Below, piece by piece: positions 31,250 to 44,483 of a DNA stretch of 60,286 bases. The number at the start of each line of letters is the position of its first letter. Position 1 is the stretch's first letter. Origin of the DNA: Jimgerdemannia flammicorona. Lineage: Eukaryota > Mucoromycota > Endogonomycetes > Endogonales > Endogonaceae. The notes beneath the pieces were generated by a model. That model worked only from the letters and a program-made list of their open reading frames with translations, made no database searches and had not been told where the DNA came from. The stretch lies in the NCBI GenBank assembly GCA_003990745.1, contig RBNI01000017.1:1-60286 (forward strand), written 5' to 3'. Made by a program: the position numbers and the translations under genes.

Positions 31250-34200
31250 TTCTCCATATAGCATCCCCATTGGATAATAGGGTTTCTTGAGAATTTTCTT
31301 CTTCAAACAATATTTCTCAAGGGGTGAAATGGGTACTTTGTGATTGAATATTCTAAAGAGGAGATAATGCTATTGACAAATAGTAATCTCAGTTTTCATA
31401 GTTATTACAGATCTTGGCAATAATATTCTTGAGGATCTTATTGGTCCTTTCTGCCTATCCAATTCCTTAAGGATAGTATGCTGTACTCTGAATGGGCTGG
31501 ATCTTATACTTCTTATCAAGAACCTCAAAGAACTGATTTATAAATTCTATTTCTCTGTAAGTACTTGTTTTGGGGTCTTGAACTGGCAGATAATTTCTTT
31601 GTAAAATAAATCAGCAATTAACTGTACATTGGCTTCCTTGAGGGGTCCTACCTCTATCCATTTAGTAAAAAGGTCTACAATGACAATGATGTATCAGTTG
31701 CCAGTCAAAGTCAAGAGTAAAGGGCCAATCACATCCATTATGATATAGGCAAATAGTACTAGTTCTATATATACTAATCCTGGAGAATTTTGTTAATCTT
31801 ATTTCTATTTCTAGCATTTGTCACAAGTCTTGATGAATCATCTGATATCTTCCTCCATTCCTGGTCACTATATTGTTCTTCTTGCTTTATTATATAGATT
31901 CATTTCTCCTAGATGGCCAAGTTTGTATACAGATTTCATTGCTTGCTCCTTCTTGTATTCTGGTATAACTAGTAGCTTTCCTTTCTTCAATGTTTCTTTA
32001 TCAGTTTTGAATTGTTTCCATATTTTGTTGATAATGCTTTGTATTTATTCTTCCAGATATTGGAGCATCTTTCACTGTCCTAGATATGTGATAATTCTAT
32101 AGTAGAGCTCCTTATTCATGATTGATTTGCTGGTTGGGAGGTCCTTCAGGATGTCCATGAGAGGGTATCTATATTAGCATTGGTTTATCCTGGGTGATAC
32201 ACAATGGTTACATCATATGCTTGTAACTTCATGATCCATCTGGCATAGATTCCTTTGGGTTGCCCAGTTGTCAGTAGTCAAGTGAGGACTGAGTAGTCTG
32301 TCTGAATGGTGAAGTGTCTTCTGGCAGATAGTAGTGAAACTTTTCTATAGCCCAGATAACTACAAGATATTCTAATTTGTAGGATTCATATTCTTTTTCA
32401 CCTCCTTGGGTTCCTCAGCTTAGGTATGTGATTATATACTCTACTTTGTCTTTCTTTTGAACTAGAACTGCTTTTAGTTCTTGGGTGCTTACATCTGTCT
32501 GCAGGATGAATTCTTGAGTCCAATAGGTCTTCTGAAAATAGGTGCCTGAGTCAGTCTGACCTTAAGCTCATCAAATGCTTTTTATTACCTGCCAGTCTAT
32601 TGGAACTTGGTATCCTTCTTATTAAGTTCATAGATTGGACCTATAATGTTGGAGAATCTTCTAATAAATCAGCAGGAATATGAGACTAGTCCCATAAAGA
32701 CTTGGGCTTCAGTAACTGTGATAGGCCTTAGATATGCTGCTACTGCTTAAATCTTGAGAAGCATGTATATTCCATATCAATTGATGATATGGCCAAGATA
32801 GATGATCTCAATTTCTATGAACTTGCACTTCTTGAGTTTGATGTAAAGACCATACTGTCTCAGCTTTTCCATTATCTGCTGGATGTGCTGCAGATGTTCT
32901 TTGGCTGTCCTGCTATAGATGATAATATCATCCATATAAACCATCATCTATCTTCTCATATCATAGTAGAAGATTTTATTCAACATTCACTAGAAGCTTG
33001 CAGGGGCATTACACATTCTAAATAGCATTCACAGGTAGACATAGATTCTATCTGGGGTAATAAAGATTGACCTTTCACTTGCTGCTTCAATGAGACTAAT
33101 TTAGTATAAGTCTAAGGTTCTGTAGTACTGTGCTTCATCTCCCAAAGTTATAAGGATATCACTGATGAGGAGTAGTGGTTAGTGATCCTTCTTAGTAACC
33201 AAGTTGAGCTTCCTGTAATCTGTGCAGATTATTGGGACAAATTCTCCTAGCTTGCTTCTTTTTTTTGAGGCTAGTATAACTGGTAAAGCCCAGGGGCTGC
33301 TGGCTTCTTTGATGATACTAGCTTCTTCTATCTGCTTGATTTCTTCTCTGAGCCATTCATGGTAGGCTGGTGGTATTGGCCTTGCTTTTTGGTAGATTGG
33401 TTCAGTGTCTCCTGTATCTATATCATAATGGTAGTGTGGGGTCTTTCCTTTGATATTCTTGAAATCTGTGGCTAGAATATTCTTGAATTTATAGAGTATC
33501 TTCTTGAGATCCTTCTTGAGTAAGAATTCATTTCCAATGGTATAACTATACTTGTTTATAGTTTCCTCATTCTTGTGATCCAGTTCAGTGATCTTGGTAC
33601 TAGTGAATACTTCTCTTCCTGTAGATACAAATCCTTTCTTTCCTCTTTCTGTTTTATTCAACTTGTTGACTTCCATAATCCTTAGCTGAAGAACTAAGAA
33701 GATCAACATCTGTATCAGTCAGTCCTTCTTCTTAATTAGAAATGGAATTGTAGGATTGTAATTCTCAGCAATAAGCAGTATTTCCCCAATGTAATCTGAA
33801 TCAATAACTCCCTCTTTAATGGTAATTTCGCTTTTAGCCAGACTGTTTCTTGTCTTGAGAATTCTGATATAGTTCTTTGGAATGGTCATCTCCAGACCAG
33901 TTGTAAGTAGGGTGGTTGTCTGGGGCTCTAGTACAGTTTCTTCTACTGTAGCAATATCAATTTCAGATGCATTTTCTGAATTATATTCTGGTAAGACTGC
34001 ATTAGGGTGAATTCTCCAAATCTTGACCTTGATTTCTTCTTCATCATCACTGTTCTCTAGGAGGGTTGGTGGTTTATCATCCTCTTCCTCTTCCTTTACC
34101 TGTTTTTTGGGAGTCTTCTGTCTTCTTTTCTGATAGATCTTCCTGATATCAATGCTACATTGGTAGCAGTCATTGATGTGCTCACTACAGTATATTTTGA

Positions 34201-36100
34201 TTCCATGGGGGCAAACTCTTTGTGGTGCATATCCTTCAGTGATCTTCTTACACCAGTCTTATTCACTGATTCATCTGACTTTCTTCTTCTTTCCTTAAGT
34301 AGTCACTATATAGGCTTCTTCTTGCTTACTTTCCTCTTTCTTCATCTCAGGTAGTACTTCTTTGTTGACATTGATGGGAATTCACATCTTCTGTCTGCAG
34401 TAGATGATCTGCATCTTCTGAGCATTCAGATCAATTATTGTCTTGGCTTTATGAAGCCATTGATTGCCAATGAGAATGTTATAGTTGGTTATATTGGTCA
34501 TAATTATATCTACTGGAATGTTTGCTCCTCTAAACTTAATGGAAATATCTCGGATCTTCTCCAGAGGTGTGGCTCTTATACCATCTGCTGTAACAATTAC
34601 CAATTTGGTTGCTTCTTCAACTTCTCAGCCTAGATGGTCTGCTGTTTTTTTGCTGAGAAGGTATCCTTCTACTCCTGTTTCAATAATAGCCTCAAGAACT
34701 CTATTCTCAATTTGATAAGTTATATAGGCAGAGATCTTATAGTTATTCTCACTTTCTTCTTCTGAATTCTCTTAAACATTATTGGTCTCAGTTATCTTCC
34801 ATCCTTATTCCTTGGTTGTTTCAGCAAGTCTGTATCTTATTTGCTGTCTGAATGTCAGTATTTCTGCTTGCTTACTAAAGGTTGCATTGACCTTTTGTTA
34901 AATGAGGTCCTTGAAGATATCATACTTGAAGGTCTTGGTTTTGTGAAGCTTCTTTTACTTTTCTCCTTTACTGGCTGGAGTGGTTTCTTGGATGATATCT
35001 TGAACAGCTTGATCTAGCTCCATATCTTGATCTGTTTCTTTAGCTTGACTTTCTGTAGTAGTTTCCATCTGCTTTTTCACTGAGTTCTTCTTGGATCTTC
35101 CTGGTGACCTCTGTAGAGTTTTTTTGCAAATATTCTTTTTAGTAGTCTGTACAGAATAGGGCTCTCACTTCTCTTCATCAGACTCTCCAATTTCTTTGAA
35201 GGTGATGATGTTGGCCTATTCCTTGTTTTGAGTAGCATTGCTTGGCTATACCTTGTACTTAGTTTCACTTATATATTCATATAAGTAGTGGTCCTCTTCT
35301 CTATAAGTATAGCAGGTACCTCTCTTTTTGTCTGAGGTGGCAGCAAACTTCTAAATAGGGTGGTAGTCTCTTTCTCTGATTTCCTTTATTACATCTCCTA
35401 GATGGATATTCATTTTGGCAAACTGCTTGGCAAGTTCCTCCATAGGGTCACTATTTCTCTATTGTTCAGTGGCTCTTAGTTGAGGTGTGTTTCGATTGAT
35501 CACTATGGTAGGGATCATACTGGTTGCCTTGAGAGCTTTGATTCTGACTCCAGTGACTCACTCCATTGTATGGTCTTGTAAGTGTCTGGTTATCCAGTAT
35601 TGCTGGATATAGGTGACCTTCTGTATTAGATCCAGAACTATTGGTGATGAGTGGATGATCAGGGCTATCTCTGGGTGGATTTCTTTTATGAAGGTTACTT
35701 TGGCTACTTGATCTCTGATGGTAGTAACATAATTTGTAAAGATTATCTGATATCAGATTCTGGTATAGAACATGTTTGGATCCTAACTCATTCCTTGGTA
35801 TATTATATTGAGCTGATCCTTCAATATCTGCTTGATCTCATCTATATAGTATGTGGCCTGAAGCCAGGTCTTCTATGCTGCTAGCATAGCATCATCATCA
35901 TTTCCTATATGGGTTGCAGCTGTGAATGCTGCTTATGCTAGTTCTTAAAAACTGAAGGACATGAGGGTTACTTGCTGCTTTACTGTCAGACTCCTTACAA
36001 TAGTATATATCCCAAAATCATCAATAAAGATAATGATTGATTTGTCTGAAGTATAACCATAGAATACTGGTAGTCTCATATCTATCTTGTCTAGATATCT
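31250..36100 (-). pseudogene. Gag-Pol of the short-LTR gypsy element (Gag, protease, dUTPase, RT, RNase H, integrase)
   Basis: Protease near 34600-34390 reads VTADGIRATPLE and NYNILIGNQWLHK; the catalytic DTGA is mutated (GAT ACT to GAA ACA region near 34680). The dUTPase keeps KTRNSLAKSEI and GVIDSDYIGEI, with both the catalytic Asp and the Tyr, but a stop follows KKKD in motif 4 and motif 5 reads KGFVSTGR instead of GFGSTG. RT starts ILATDFKNIKGKTPHYHYDI and has SPWALPVILASKK and DYRKLN (33300-33190); the catalytic box reads MVYMDDII near 32930. RNase H and integrase (zinc region about 31860-31810) follow. The open stretch 33179-33709 covers dUTPase motif 5 to the RT fingers. Confidence 0.85.
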
Positions 36101-36196
36101 TGATTTAATTTATATGTTTATTCAGATGGTAGTTGTTCATTGTTAAGCTTGAAAGTGAGAGATTCATCTTAAATCATCAGCCAATGGGCACCAAGT

Positions 36197-36614
36197 TATA
36201 ATGTAGCAGATGCTTAACCTTGGATATATATCAGATTTCTGGATCTTAAAAACTTGATCTTCTTTGACTCCACAGAGTCCTCGGGATATAGAGGTGGGTG
36301 AGTTTGAAGTATATCTGCCTGCAGGCTTACTAGTTCCTTTGCTTTTCTCTTTGCTTTGAACTATTTCGATCTGAGGTTTATTCACTCTAAGATACTGGGT
36401 TATTTATACAAGTTTTCTAGCTATAAGGTGGCTAATTATAACTATGTTGTGAGTCACTTTTCACAAGTGTGAATTCTAGACATTTGTGAAAACTTCATGT
36501 TTGTGAAATGATAGCTATTTATGAGGCTATACTATAATGGGAATTGGGTTTAGACATTATGATCAAATGTCTAATTCCCCTGATTCTTGTTCCTAATTTA
36601 GCTAAACCATCACA
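36197..36614 (-). repeat. 5' LTR of the short-LTR gypsy element
   Basis: 418 bp, partner of 30023-30441, beginning TGTGATGG on the minus strand and ending ATTATA where the other LTR has GTTACA (two C to T type changes). The primer binding site follows after 3 bp. Confidence 0.9.
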
Positions 36615-37158
36615 ATATCTTTATATATATGATAAAATCTTGAACATAGTTTATAAAGACACCAGTAAGATTTTTATCCAAATGGGATTCTAAAAGCTTA
36701 TCAAAATCAATCAACACATAGTTGAGTTGCTAATTTTGACATATTCAGTATATATTTATTCTAAGAAACATAAAGGATATTTGACTAGATATATTTTATT
36801 TTCAAATAAATAAATCAAAATAAGGTTAATTTAAAGCTATTTAACTTTAAAATATTCAATATTAAAATATTAAATCTTATTTGTAGTATAATTTTGATGA
36901 TATTATATTTTCAATAAAAGATGAGTCTAATTTTATTTTCTATAGTTCCAGTAGAAGAAATAGTAATATTAAGTTTCAGAAGGCAAAAAGGATCTTTTAG
37001 CTTCAAACCCCTAATAACTATAACAGGCTGGCTATTATAGATAATCTAGCAAATAAGTTTGTCTTAAAATAACTTTACAGAAAATCTTAACTATTTAGAG
37101 AATTATCAAGTTGTAATGAATTAATGATAAGAAAAGAAAAAAAAAGCAAACAAATTAT
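36615..37158. other. AT-rich spacer between two gypsy elements
   Basis: 544 bp with no readable protein beyond a 37-codon stretch on the minus strand. It may be the displaced part of whatever the element at 30023-36614 inserted into, possibly the hAT N-terminus, but no motif settles this. Confidence 0.35.
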
Positions 37159-38788
37159 TTTAATAGTAATCTTAGAATGGTGACATCATCACAGAAGCCA
37201 TTCTTTCCTTACAAGTCACCAGATTGGAGTACAAAAAGATCATATGATATGACTTACTCAGGCTACAAGATGAACAATAATGATAAATAATAAGTCATAA
37301 TGAATATCTTAAGGAATATAAGAAGGACCAAGAAACCACAGCAGTAGCAACTCAAACAAGACTTACAAAATTCTGAAATAGTTCATAAGACTCACTATAA
37401 ACAAATACTTACTACTCACAAAACCTCAAGATCTGGGAATCACCAAGGATTTTCAGTCTAAGAAAGAATATACTAAGTCATCAAAAGAGTCATGAGGACC
37501 AGCATCAGAAGGATTTCTAGCCTTAACTTGGATACTAGTATCTCTTACCACTTTATCCTCTATAGCTATGAAATGGAGATAAGAATTACTACTACTATTG
37601 AATATCTCTAGATATGGCAGAAATATGAAATAGGAAACCTCCTCTACCAAAAATTCCCTCAGGCCAGTCTCCAGGGGATTCAAGATATCATCTCTATAGA
37701 TATATAAGAATTGAGAGTCATCAAAAAGATTCTGCAGATCTTCAGACATATATCTTAATCAATCCCCAACTTAGAGTATACCAGAGTCTCAGACTTCAAG
37801 GAATTGTCAGCCTACCATATTGATATACTAGAGGCCATAGTGGTCACAGAAGCCCAATCCACTATCACTCTTAAAAGTAATAAAATAGAAGAGTTCTGGA
37901 ATCCCATCCTCCAGAATAATCTAGATTAATTCCTGCAAGAATTAATTTTAGTGTTCTAAGATCCCAGTATCCAGGTTAGACTCCCTTAAGATCTCATCTT
38001 TATCTTCTACTTTGTAGAGGAAAATGCCATAGATTGGAGAGCCTCTGACCTCTTTGCTCCCACTGCCACTAAATATAATGATGTCATTGCCAATGATGTC
38101 ATCCCACTAATCAATATATATAAAATAGGCAAAATATACAAAATATACAAAATGAACAAGATGCCTATAGAAATTTTTACTAATCTTATTTTCTTCAAAA
38201 ACATCCTATCTCTAACCTCTAGTCTTGATGATAGTGATAAAGATGATGTCTCCAGAATTCTGAACATTCTACTCTAAGTACTTTGTATAACTGTTGAAAT
38301 TATTCTGGCATTCTGATCTTGTGTAACTTTTAGAAATTTTTTCAGCATTCTGATCTTATATAACTAATTACACAGATACTCAAATTTGTACTTACAATCT
38401 GAAGTTTTCTGTTTTCAAATATCTTATTTAGTTATTGGAATCTATATTTAGTTTATAACTTAGCAACTATTGAATTATATTTTGTATAAATATCTCTCTT
38501 ATTATCTTTGAAATAAGGTCAGTATTGAAATACTCAGTATTAAAAAACACTCAAGCATTCAAGTACCCAACTACTTAAGAATTATAGAAGTTCCAGTTCT
38601 CTACTCAATTCTAAGTAAGCAAATCCAAGAGATAACAGAATAGTTTAAAGATAAGAAGTTTGAGGACTATGAGACCTTGGGAAGATACTCTAATAGAACT
38701 TGCTTATAAGAAACTTGTAGTTGATCTAAGTGGTATATCTTGAAGAGAATCTGATGTACTTGGAGAACTTAGTGACCACTGTATGACA
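37159..38788 (+). repeat. 5' LTR of gypsy copy 2
   Basis: Begins TTTAATAG where the first copy has TGTAACAG and ends GTATGACA. It contains a decayed form of the U3 reading frame at about 37401-38110. The primer binding site TGGTATCAATTGGCTGG follows at 38792-38808, two changes away from that of the first copy. Confidence 0.9.
37401..38110 (+). pseudogene. U3 reading frame relic in the 5' LTR of gypsy copy 2
   Basis: The translation follows the frame at 2356-3165 (for example TSRSGNHQ ... SVxER near 37410 and the MW/WQ-YEIGN-type segment near 37610) with numerous stops and small indels. It has no function now, but it shows the frame is part of the family's LTR. Confidence 0.55.
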
Positions 38789-38909
38789 ACTTGGTATCAA
38801 TTGGCTGGTGATATCATTAGGATCCTTCACTTTCAAGCTGAAAAATAAACAACTACCACAATAACTACCCTGACTACAAGAGTTACTCCCTGTAAGAAAT
38901 CAAGATAAG

Positions 38910-41900
38910 ATGAAATATATCTCCTACATTTTATAGATTTATTACCAAAGAGTTAATCCTGATCTTCATTGAAGACTTTGAACAATTTACTGCTGTACAA
39001 TCTCTCAATGTTGAAGTACAATTGGCCCTTCTATCTGTCAGCCTCAGAGGACCTGCCAGAGACAAGTTCAAAGAAGCCACCATTGCTAACACTGATGCAG
39101 CCAAATTCACCCACATAAAGAACTTCCTTAGAACTATATATATATACTATACTGAAGAGATCAAGCAAGCTCTCCTAGATCAACTCAATACTATCTGCCA
39201 AGGACTTGGTAAAGATCTCAACTCATTCTACACCTGAATCTGCCACCAGATTATCTCAGCTGGCTATGATAATGCTCTCATGGAACAGATAGCTGATTTA
39301 ACCTTTCTAAAAGAAGTCTACTATGAAATTGTCCAAGCAATCTGGTCTACCCCAGCTGCTCTAACTCTTGATTAGAAAGTGGTCTTTGCACAGAGATATT
39401 AGACTATCAGACACTCTGCTGAACACTCAATAGAAAGTATAACTGGCATCAAGATAGAGCTACCAAAGCCAATTAGTATCATACCCACCACAGTTATCAA
39501 TAGATAACTATCCTCACCTACCCTCAAGATGACCAAAGCTATTCTAGTGGAGAAACTTGCTCAGTAGTTTGCCAAGATAACTTAACATCTTGGTGATATT
39601 ATTAGAGAAGTATAAAGTGCCAACAGGAGATCAGTGCAGAAGTTTACAGCTATTATAGAGGAATGTACCATCATATACTTCAAATATAGAGAAGAAGATC
39701 ACTATGTAAAGAATTATATAACTGAAACAAGGTACAAAGCCCAACCAAGTGATGCTATCAGAACCAGAGAACAAAGCAATACTGTAGTAATCAAGGAAAT
39801 TGGTAATACTAATGATGAAGAATACTATGAGGAGTCTGAATTCTATTCTATTATTAAAGGTACCAGAATCCAGTCTAAGCCCAATGACAAGAAGGACAAC
39901 AGTAAGCCAGTTGGAAGACCAAAAAAGACCCAAATGATTATTATTCAAAGTAAGATCCAACTTAAAGAGACTGATCAAGATATAAAGTTAGATGAAGCTA
40001 CCTGCCAAATTATTGAAGGTATCACTCTAGTCACAGAAGAAAGTAAAAGTAAGAAAGAACAGAAGCTGTACAAGACCAAGATCTACCAGCATGATATCTA
40101 TAAGAATCTCAAGAAATAGAAGGTCAATACCACTTTTGGATAACTAGCAAAAGTCTCTGTCTTCAGACAGTAGTTTAGAGCAGAACTTGCAACCACTGTT
40201 AAGAACCAAGAGTACAAGATCATAGAAGCTCACAATATACATGAAGATGAATAAGAAGACTCAGATAAAGAATTTGAAGATCAGTACAAGACCTCAGTCT
40301 ATTCCTAATATCAGATTGAAGATTATATTTTTGATACTATCATTGATACTTATACTGGAGGATATCTTATAAGCAAGAAGGCAATTGACTGCCTAGGCTG
40401 AGATATTGAAGAATTCACCAAAATGGTATATGTCACAGCAGATGGTATATAAGCTATACCTCTAAGCAAGATCCAAGAAGTCTCCATCAAGATTGGAGAA
40501 GCTACCATCTCAGTAGATATGATCATTATAAGTGCCACCAACTATGATATCCTTATTAATAATCAATGGCTTCACAAGATCAAGGCTATTATTGACCTCA
40601 ATGTCCAGAAGATACAGATCAACTATACAGAAAGAAAAGTACAAGTCTCTATCAATGTCTACAAAGACGTACTACTAGATATGGAGGAGAGAGATGAAGA
40701 GAATACAGAAGTCTTCATATACTTGGTGTATAAGAATAAGAGTAAGACAACTAAGTCCACAGATGAGCAGTGGTACAACAAGATCATTGATGGCTATGCT
40801 TCTCAAGGAAGATACCCTCATAGTGCTGGAATGTACTATTTCAAATACCTAAATAACTACTGATCCTATATCAGTGAAGTTGGAAAAATCTGTCAACAAA
40901 GGTATGAGCAAGAAGTAGCTGAAGCAAAAATAGAAGCCAAAGAAGATCACCAGTCCCCAGAGCTTCAAGTTGATAGTAATGATGAGGAGGAATAAGAACC
41001 AGACATTACTCTCAAGATCAAGAAGTTTTACCCTAAAGCTAACATCCCAGAATACAAGACTGAAGAAGCTGTAGGAATAGACCTTATCAGCATTCAAGAT
41101 GCTATTCTTGAACTATAGACTACCACTCTACTTGCTACTGGAAATGGAGTCAAGTTACCAGAGAACTATATCAGAATTAAGAAGACCAGAAGTAGTCTGG
41201 CCAAGAGTGAAATCTCAGTTAAAGAAGAAGACATTGACTCTGATTACACTGATGAGATCTTCCTGATAGTCAGAAATTACAACCCCACCACTTCATTCAA
41301 AATCAAAAAGTATGATAGGATTGACCAGATACTGATTCATGATGTCAAGAAGCCTAAGATCACCAAATCCACCTAACTTATCAAGACTAAAAGAGAAGAA
41401 CAAGGCTTCAGATCTACTGGAAGAGGAGTCTATACTGCCACCAAGATTACTGAACTTAAGCACAAGAAAGACAAGAATCAGAACAAGCATATATATATAA
41501 TTGGAGAAAACTTTCCCCTAAAGGAACAACTTCTCAAAATCCTATACTAGAATGAAGAAGTACTTGCCACAGACTTCAGAGACATCTATAATCAAGAACT
41601 CAAATACTACCATAAAGTTGATACTGGTGATACCAAGCTCATCTACCAGAAAGCCAGACCTATATCACCTGCCTGACTGTGAGCAGAACTTAAGGAAATA
41701 GAAGAAGCTGATATCATCAAACAAGAGATCAGCCTCTGGGCTTCACTCATTATTCTCACCTCAAAGATAGAAAGTAAGCCTAGAGAGATTTTCCCAAGAC
41801 TCAGTATTAATTACAGAAAGCTCAATACAATTACTAAGAAGGATAGGTAGTCCTTACCAAATATTTAAAAAATTCTTACTACTTTTAGAAACAGAGCCAA

Positions 41901-44350
41901 ATACTATACTACCTTGGATCTGTTCTCAGGCTTCTATCAGATTGGTCTCACTCAAGATGTCAGTGAGAAATCAGTCTTCGTTACATCTAATGCTATCTAC
42001 ATATATCTACCTATGAATGTTATGTGGAATGTGCAATGCCCCAGTAAGTTTTTAGTGAATAATAAATAGAGTCTTTAGCAATATAATTGGAAAATAGCTC
42101 TTTGTCTATATTGATGATATGATCATCTTCAGTAACACTACATAGGAATGTATCAACCATATATAGCTAGCTATCAAGAAGCTCAAGGATTATGACCTCT
42201 ATATTAACAGAAGTATAAGTTTATAGCTCATGAAATTACCTATCCAGGACATATTATCAATCAGACTGAAATTCATAGAGACTCCAGAAATATTGAGGCT
42301 GTCGCAGCCTATCCAAGATCCAGAATAACTACAGAAGTTGTCTTTCTTAGACTGGCCTCCTACTATAGAAGATTTATCAAAGGATACTCCAATATTGCAG
42401 CACCTATCTATAAGCTACCAAAGAAGGAGATTAAATTTGAATAGACTATGGAATATCAGAAAACCTTCAACAAACTCAAGACTAGGTTTATCCAAGCACC
42501 CATCCTCAGAAAACCAGATTGGAACCTAGAGTTCATCCTGCAGACAGATGTAAGTACTATAGGACTTAAAGCAGTACTAGCTCAGAATAAAGATAAACAT
42601 AAATATGTCATCTCTTATGCAACCTGAGGTACCTATGAAGCAGAACAGAACTACAAGTTATACAAGCTTGAATACTTAGCAGTAGTCTGGGCAGTAGATA
42701 AGTTCCACTACTACCTTACCAGAAAATACTTCATCATTCAAACAGACCATACTGTTCTTACCTGGCTATTCCACACTCTGAACCCTAAAGGAATATATAC
42801 TAGATAGATCTACAGACTACAAGAGTATGACTGAATTGTCAAATACTGCTCAGGAAGAACTAATACCAATGCTGATATACTTTCAAAGACACTCCAAAAC
42901 ACCCCCATCAAGACTATTCAACATGAATAAGGAGCTATACTATAGATTAATCAGCTATCTTAGGCAGTGGAAGATGCCTAACCACCTTGAATCCTGGACT
43001 ATTACTATTATTAACTAGACTTAGAAATAATTCAAACTAGACAACACTATACTCAGAAAAGGAGGAAAGCTTATCATACCTAAATACAAGAAGTATCAAG
43101 TAATGAAGGATGTACATAACTAAGGATACTTAGGGAACAAATATATAAAATAAGACAAAAGAATAATGTGATGGCCTAAGATGGAAGAAGACCTGTACTA
43201 ATTTGTCATAGAGTGTGATAAGTGCTAAAACAGAAATAAGATCAGCAAGACAAGGTACCTGGGTCATCAAGAATCAAACCTATCTCCTTTTACTATATTG
43301 CAATAGATATCATTAGACTACTACTAGTAACTCTATTAGGAAACTGCTATATTATAGTTATTGGAGATCTCTTTACCAAATAGATAGAAGCAGGAGTATT
43401 ACAAGAAGTTAATACTCTCTCTATTGCTGACTTCCTGTCTCAAGAAATCATCTGCTGCTATAAGACATTAAGACAAATTACTACAGACTACAACATAGAA
43501 TTTATCAACAGATTTTATGAGATAATATATCAGAAATACCAGATTCAGTATATCAAGACTACTGTATATCATCTACAAGGAAATAGATAGATAGAAAGAA
43601 CCAATAAGACTCTTAAGAACATTCTGGTCAAGATTTCAGATATATATAAGAATTGAGATAACTACCTCCCAACTGCCCTCTTTATCCTTCAAGATATATA
43701 GTCACAGAGTACACACTTTACCCCAAGAGAACTGCTCTACAGAGAAGAAGATTCTAATAGAACCTCAGCTACAAATCTAGACCTAACTTGGTGATAAATT
43801 GACTCAGAAATCTGAAGACTATACCAAATCAGAAAGAAGGCAGAAGATTACATTATTAAGTCTTAAGCACTACTGAGAAAGAATACAGAAAAGAATCACA
43901 AGACTCTAGAACCTGTTCAAATTGGAGAAAAGATTCTATTATAGTGAAATATATATGATAGAAGCCTTATGGTCATGAAAACTGGAGCCTAAATGAGAAG
44001 GACTCTTTCATGTACAAAATATTAAGAGAACTATCTTCTAGCTTAGAAAACTCTCAGAGACTATACTGCCTACTTCAGTATATAGGAACAGACTCAAGAA
44101 GTACCATAAACCTATTTAAGAGAAGCAAAATATGATAACCACTCATGAGGATTTAGTCCACAAATTGTAACAGTATGTCCCATGCCCAGCAGGCAATCTG
44201 TTGAGACCATTCTCTAAGAGATATAGTACTGCAACTACTCATCCATGAGACTTTTGAAGTCAGAGGAGTTTGAACTATCAACTGATTGGTCAAAATCAGA
44301 ATCAGGCCCTTGCTCTATATGAATGGAGTGACTTTTTACTATTATGCTAA
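38910..44350 (+). pseudogene. Gag-Pol of gypsy copy 2 (Gag, protease, dUTPase, RT, RNase H, integrase)
   Basis: One frame from ATG 38910 can be followed for most of the length if stops are read through. Gag includes SLRGPARDKFKEATIANTD and a ruined zinc knuckle (YFKYREEDHYVKNY, each Cys now Tyr). The protease has YDILINNQWLHK. dUTPase (about 41050-41450) has KTRSSLAKSEI, DIDSDYTDEI (Asp and Tyr kept), KYDRIDQILIH and EEQGFRSTGRG. RT has YYTTLDLFSGFYQIGL, the catalytic LFVYIDDMI near 42110, then YRRFIKGYS-like thumb sequence. RNase H starts near 42530, integrase HHCC near 43100-43240 and core near 43490-43640. The Gag to protease link is in frame with no shift. Confidence 0.85.
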
Positions 44351-44483
44351 AATATATAAGGAAGGAATAAGTATATAAATAACACTTTTCAACTCCTTAT
44401 CAGAGGTTATAGAATCAGAAAAATTTCCAGACTAGACTATTAAAAAGAGATGTTTAAGAGAAGATTCTTATTCAGGAGGAAGA

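Larger units (their letters stand above)
30023..36614 (-). mobile_element. Ty3/gypsy retrotransposon, short-LTR relative, also with dUTPase
   Basis: This 6,592-bp element has LTRs at 30023-30441 and 36197-36614, flanked by ATAT on both sides (30019-30022, 36615-36618). Its primer binding site (36177-36193) matches that of the element at 1807-9835, and its polypurine tract is AGGAAGAAGT (30442-30451). Internal order on the minus strand: Gag about 36100-34920, protease 34720-34380, dUTPase 34040-33590, RT 33590-32560, RNase H 32560-32250, integrase 32000-31250. Protein motifs are clearly homologous to the long-LTR family, but the LTR is a quarter of the length and lacks the U3 reading frame. 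Stops are spread over the whole internal region. Confidence 0.92.

Noticed and set aside
36620..37020. N-terminal half of the hAT transposase displaced by the gypsy element at 30023-36614
   Set aside because: A short open stretch on the correct strand is present but no zinc-finger or other hAT motif could be read with confidence.
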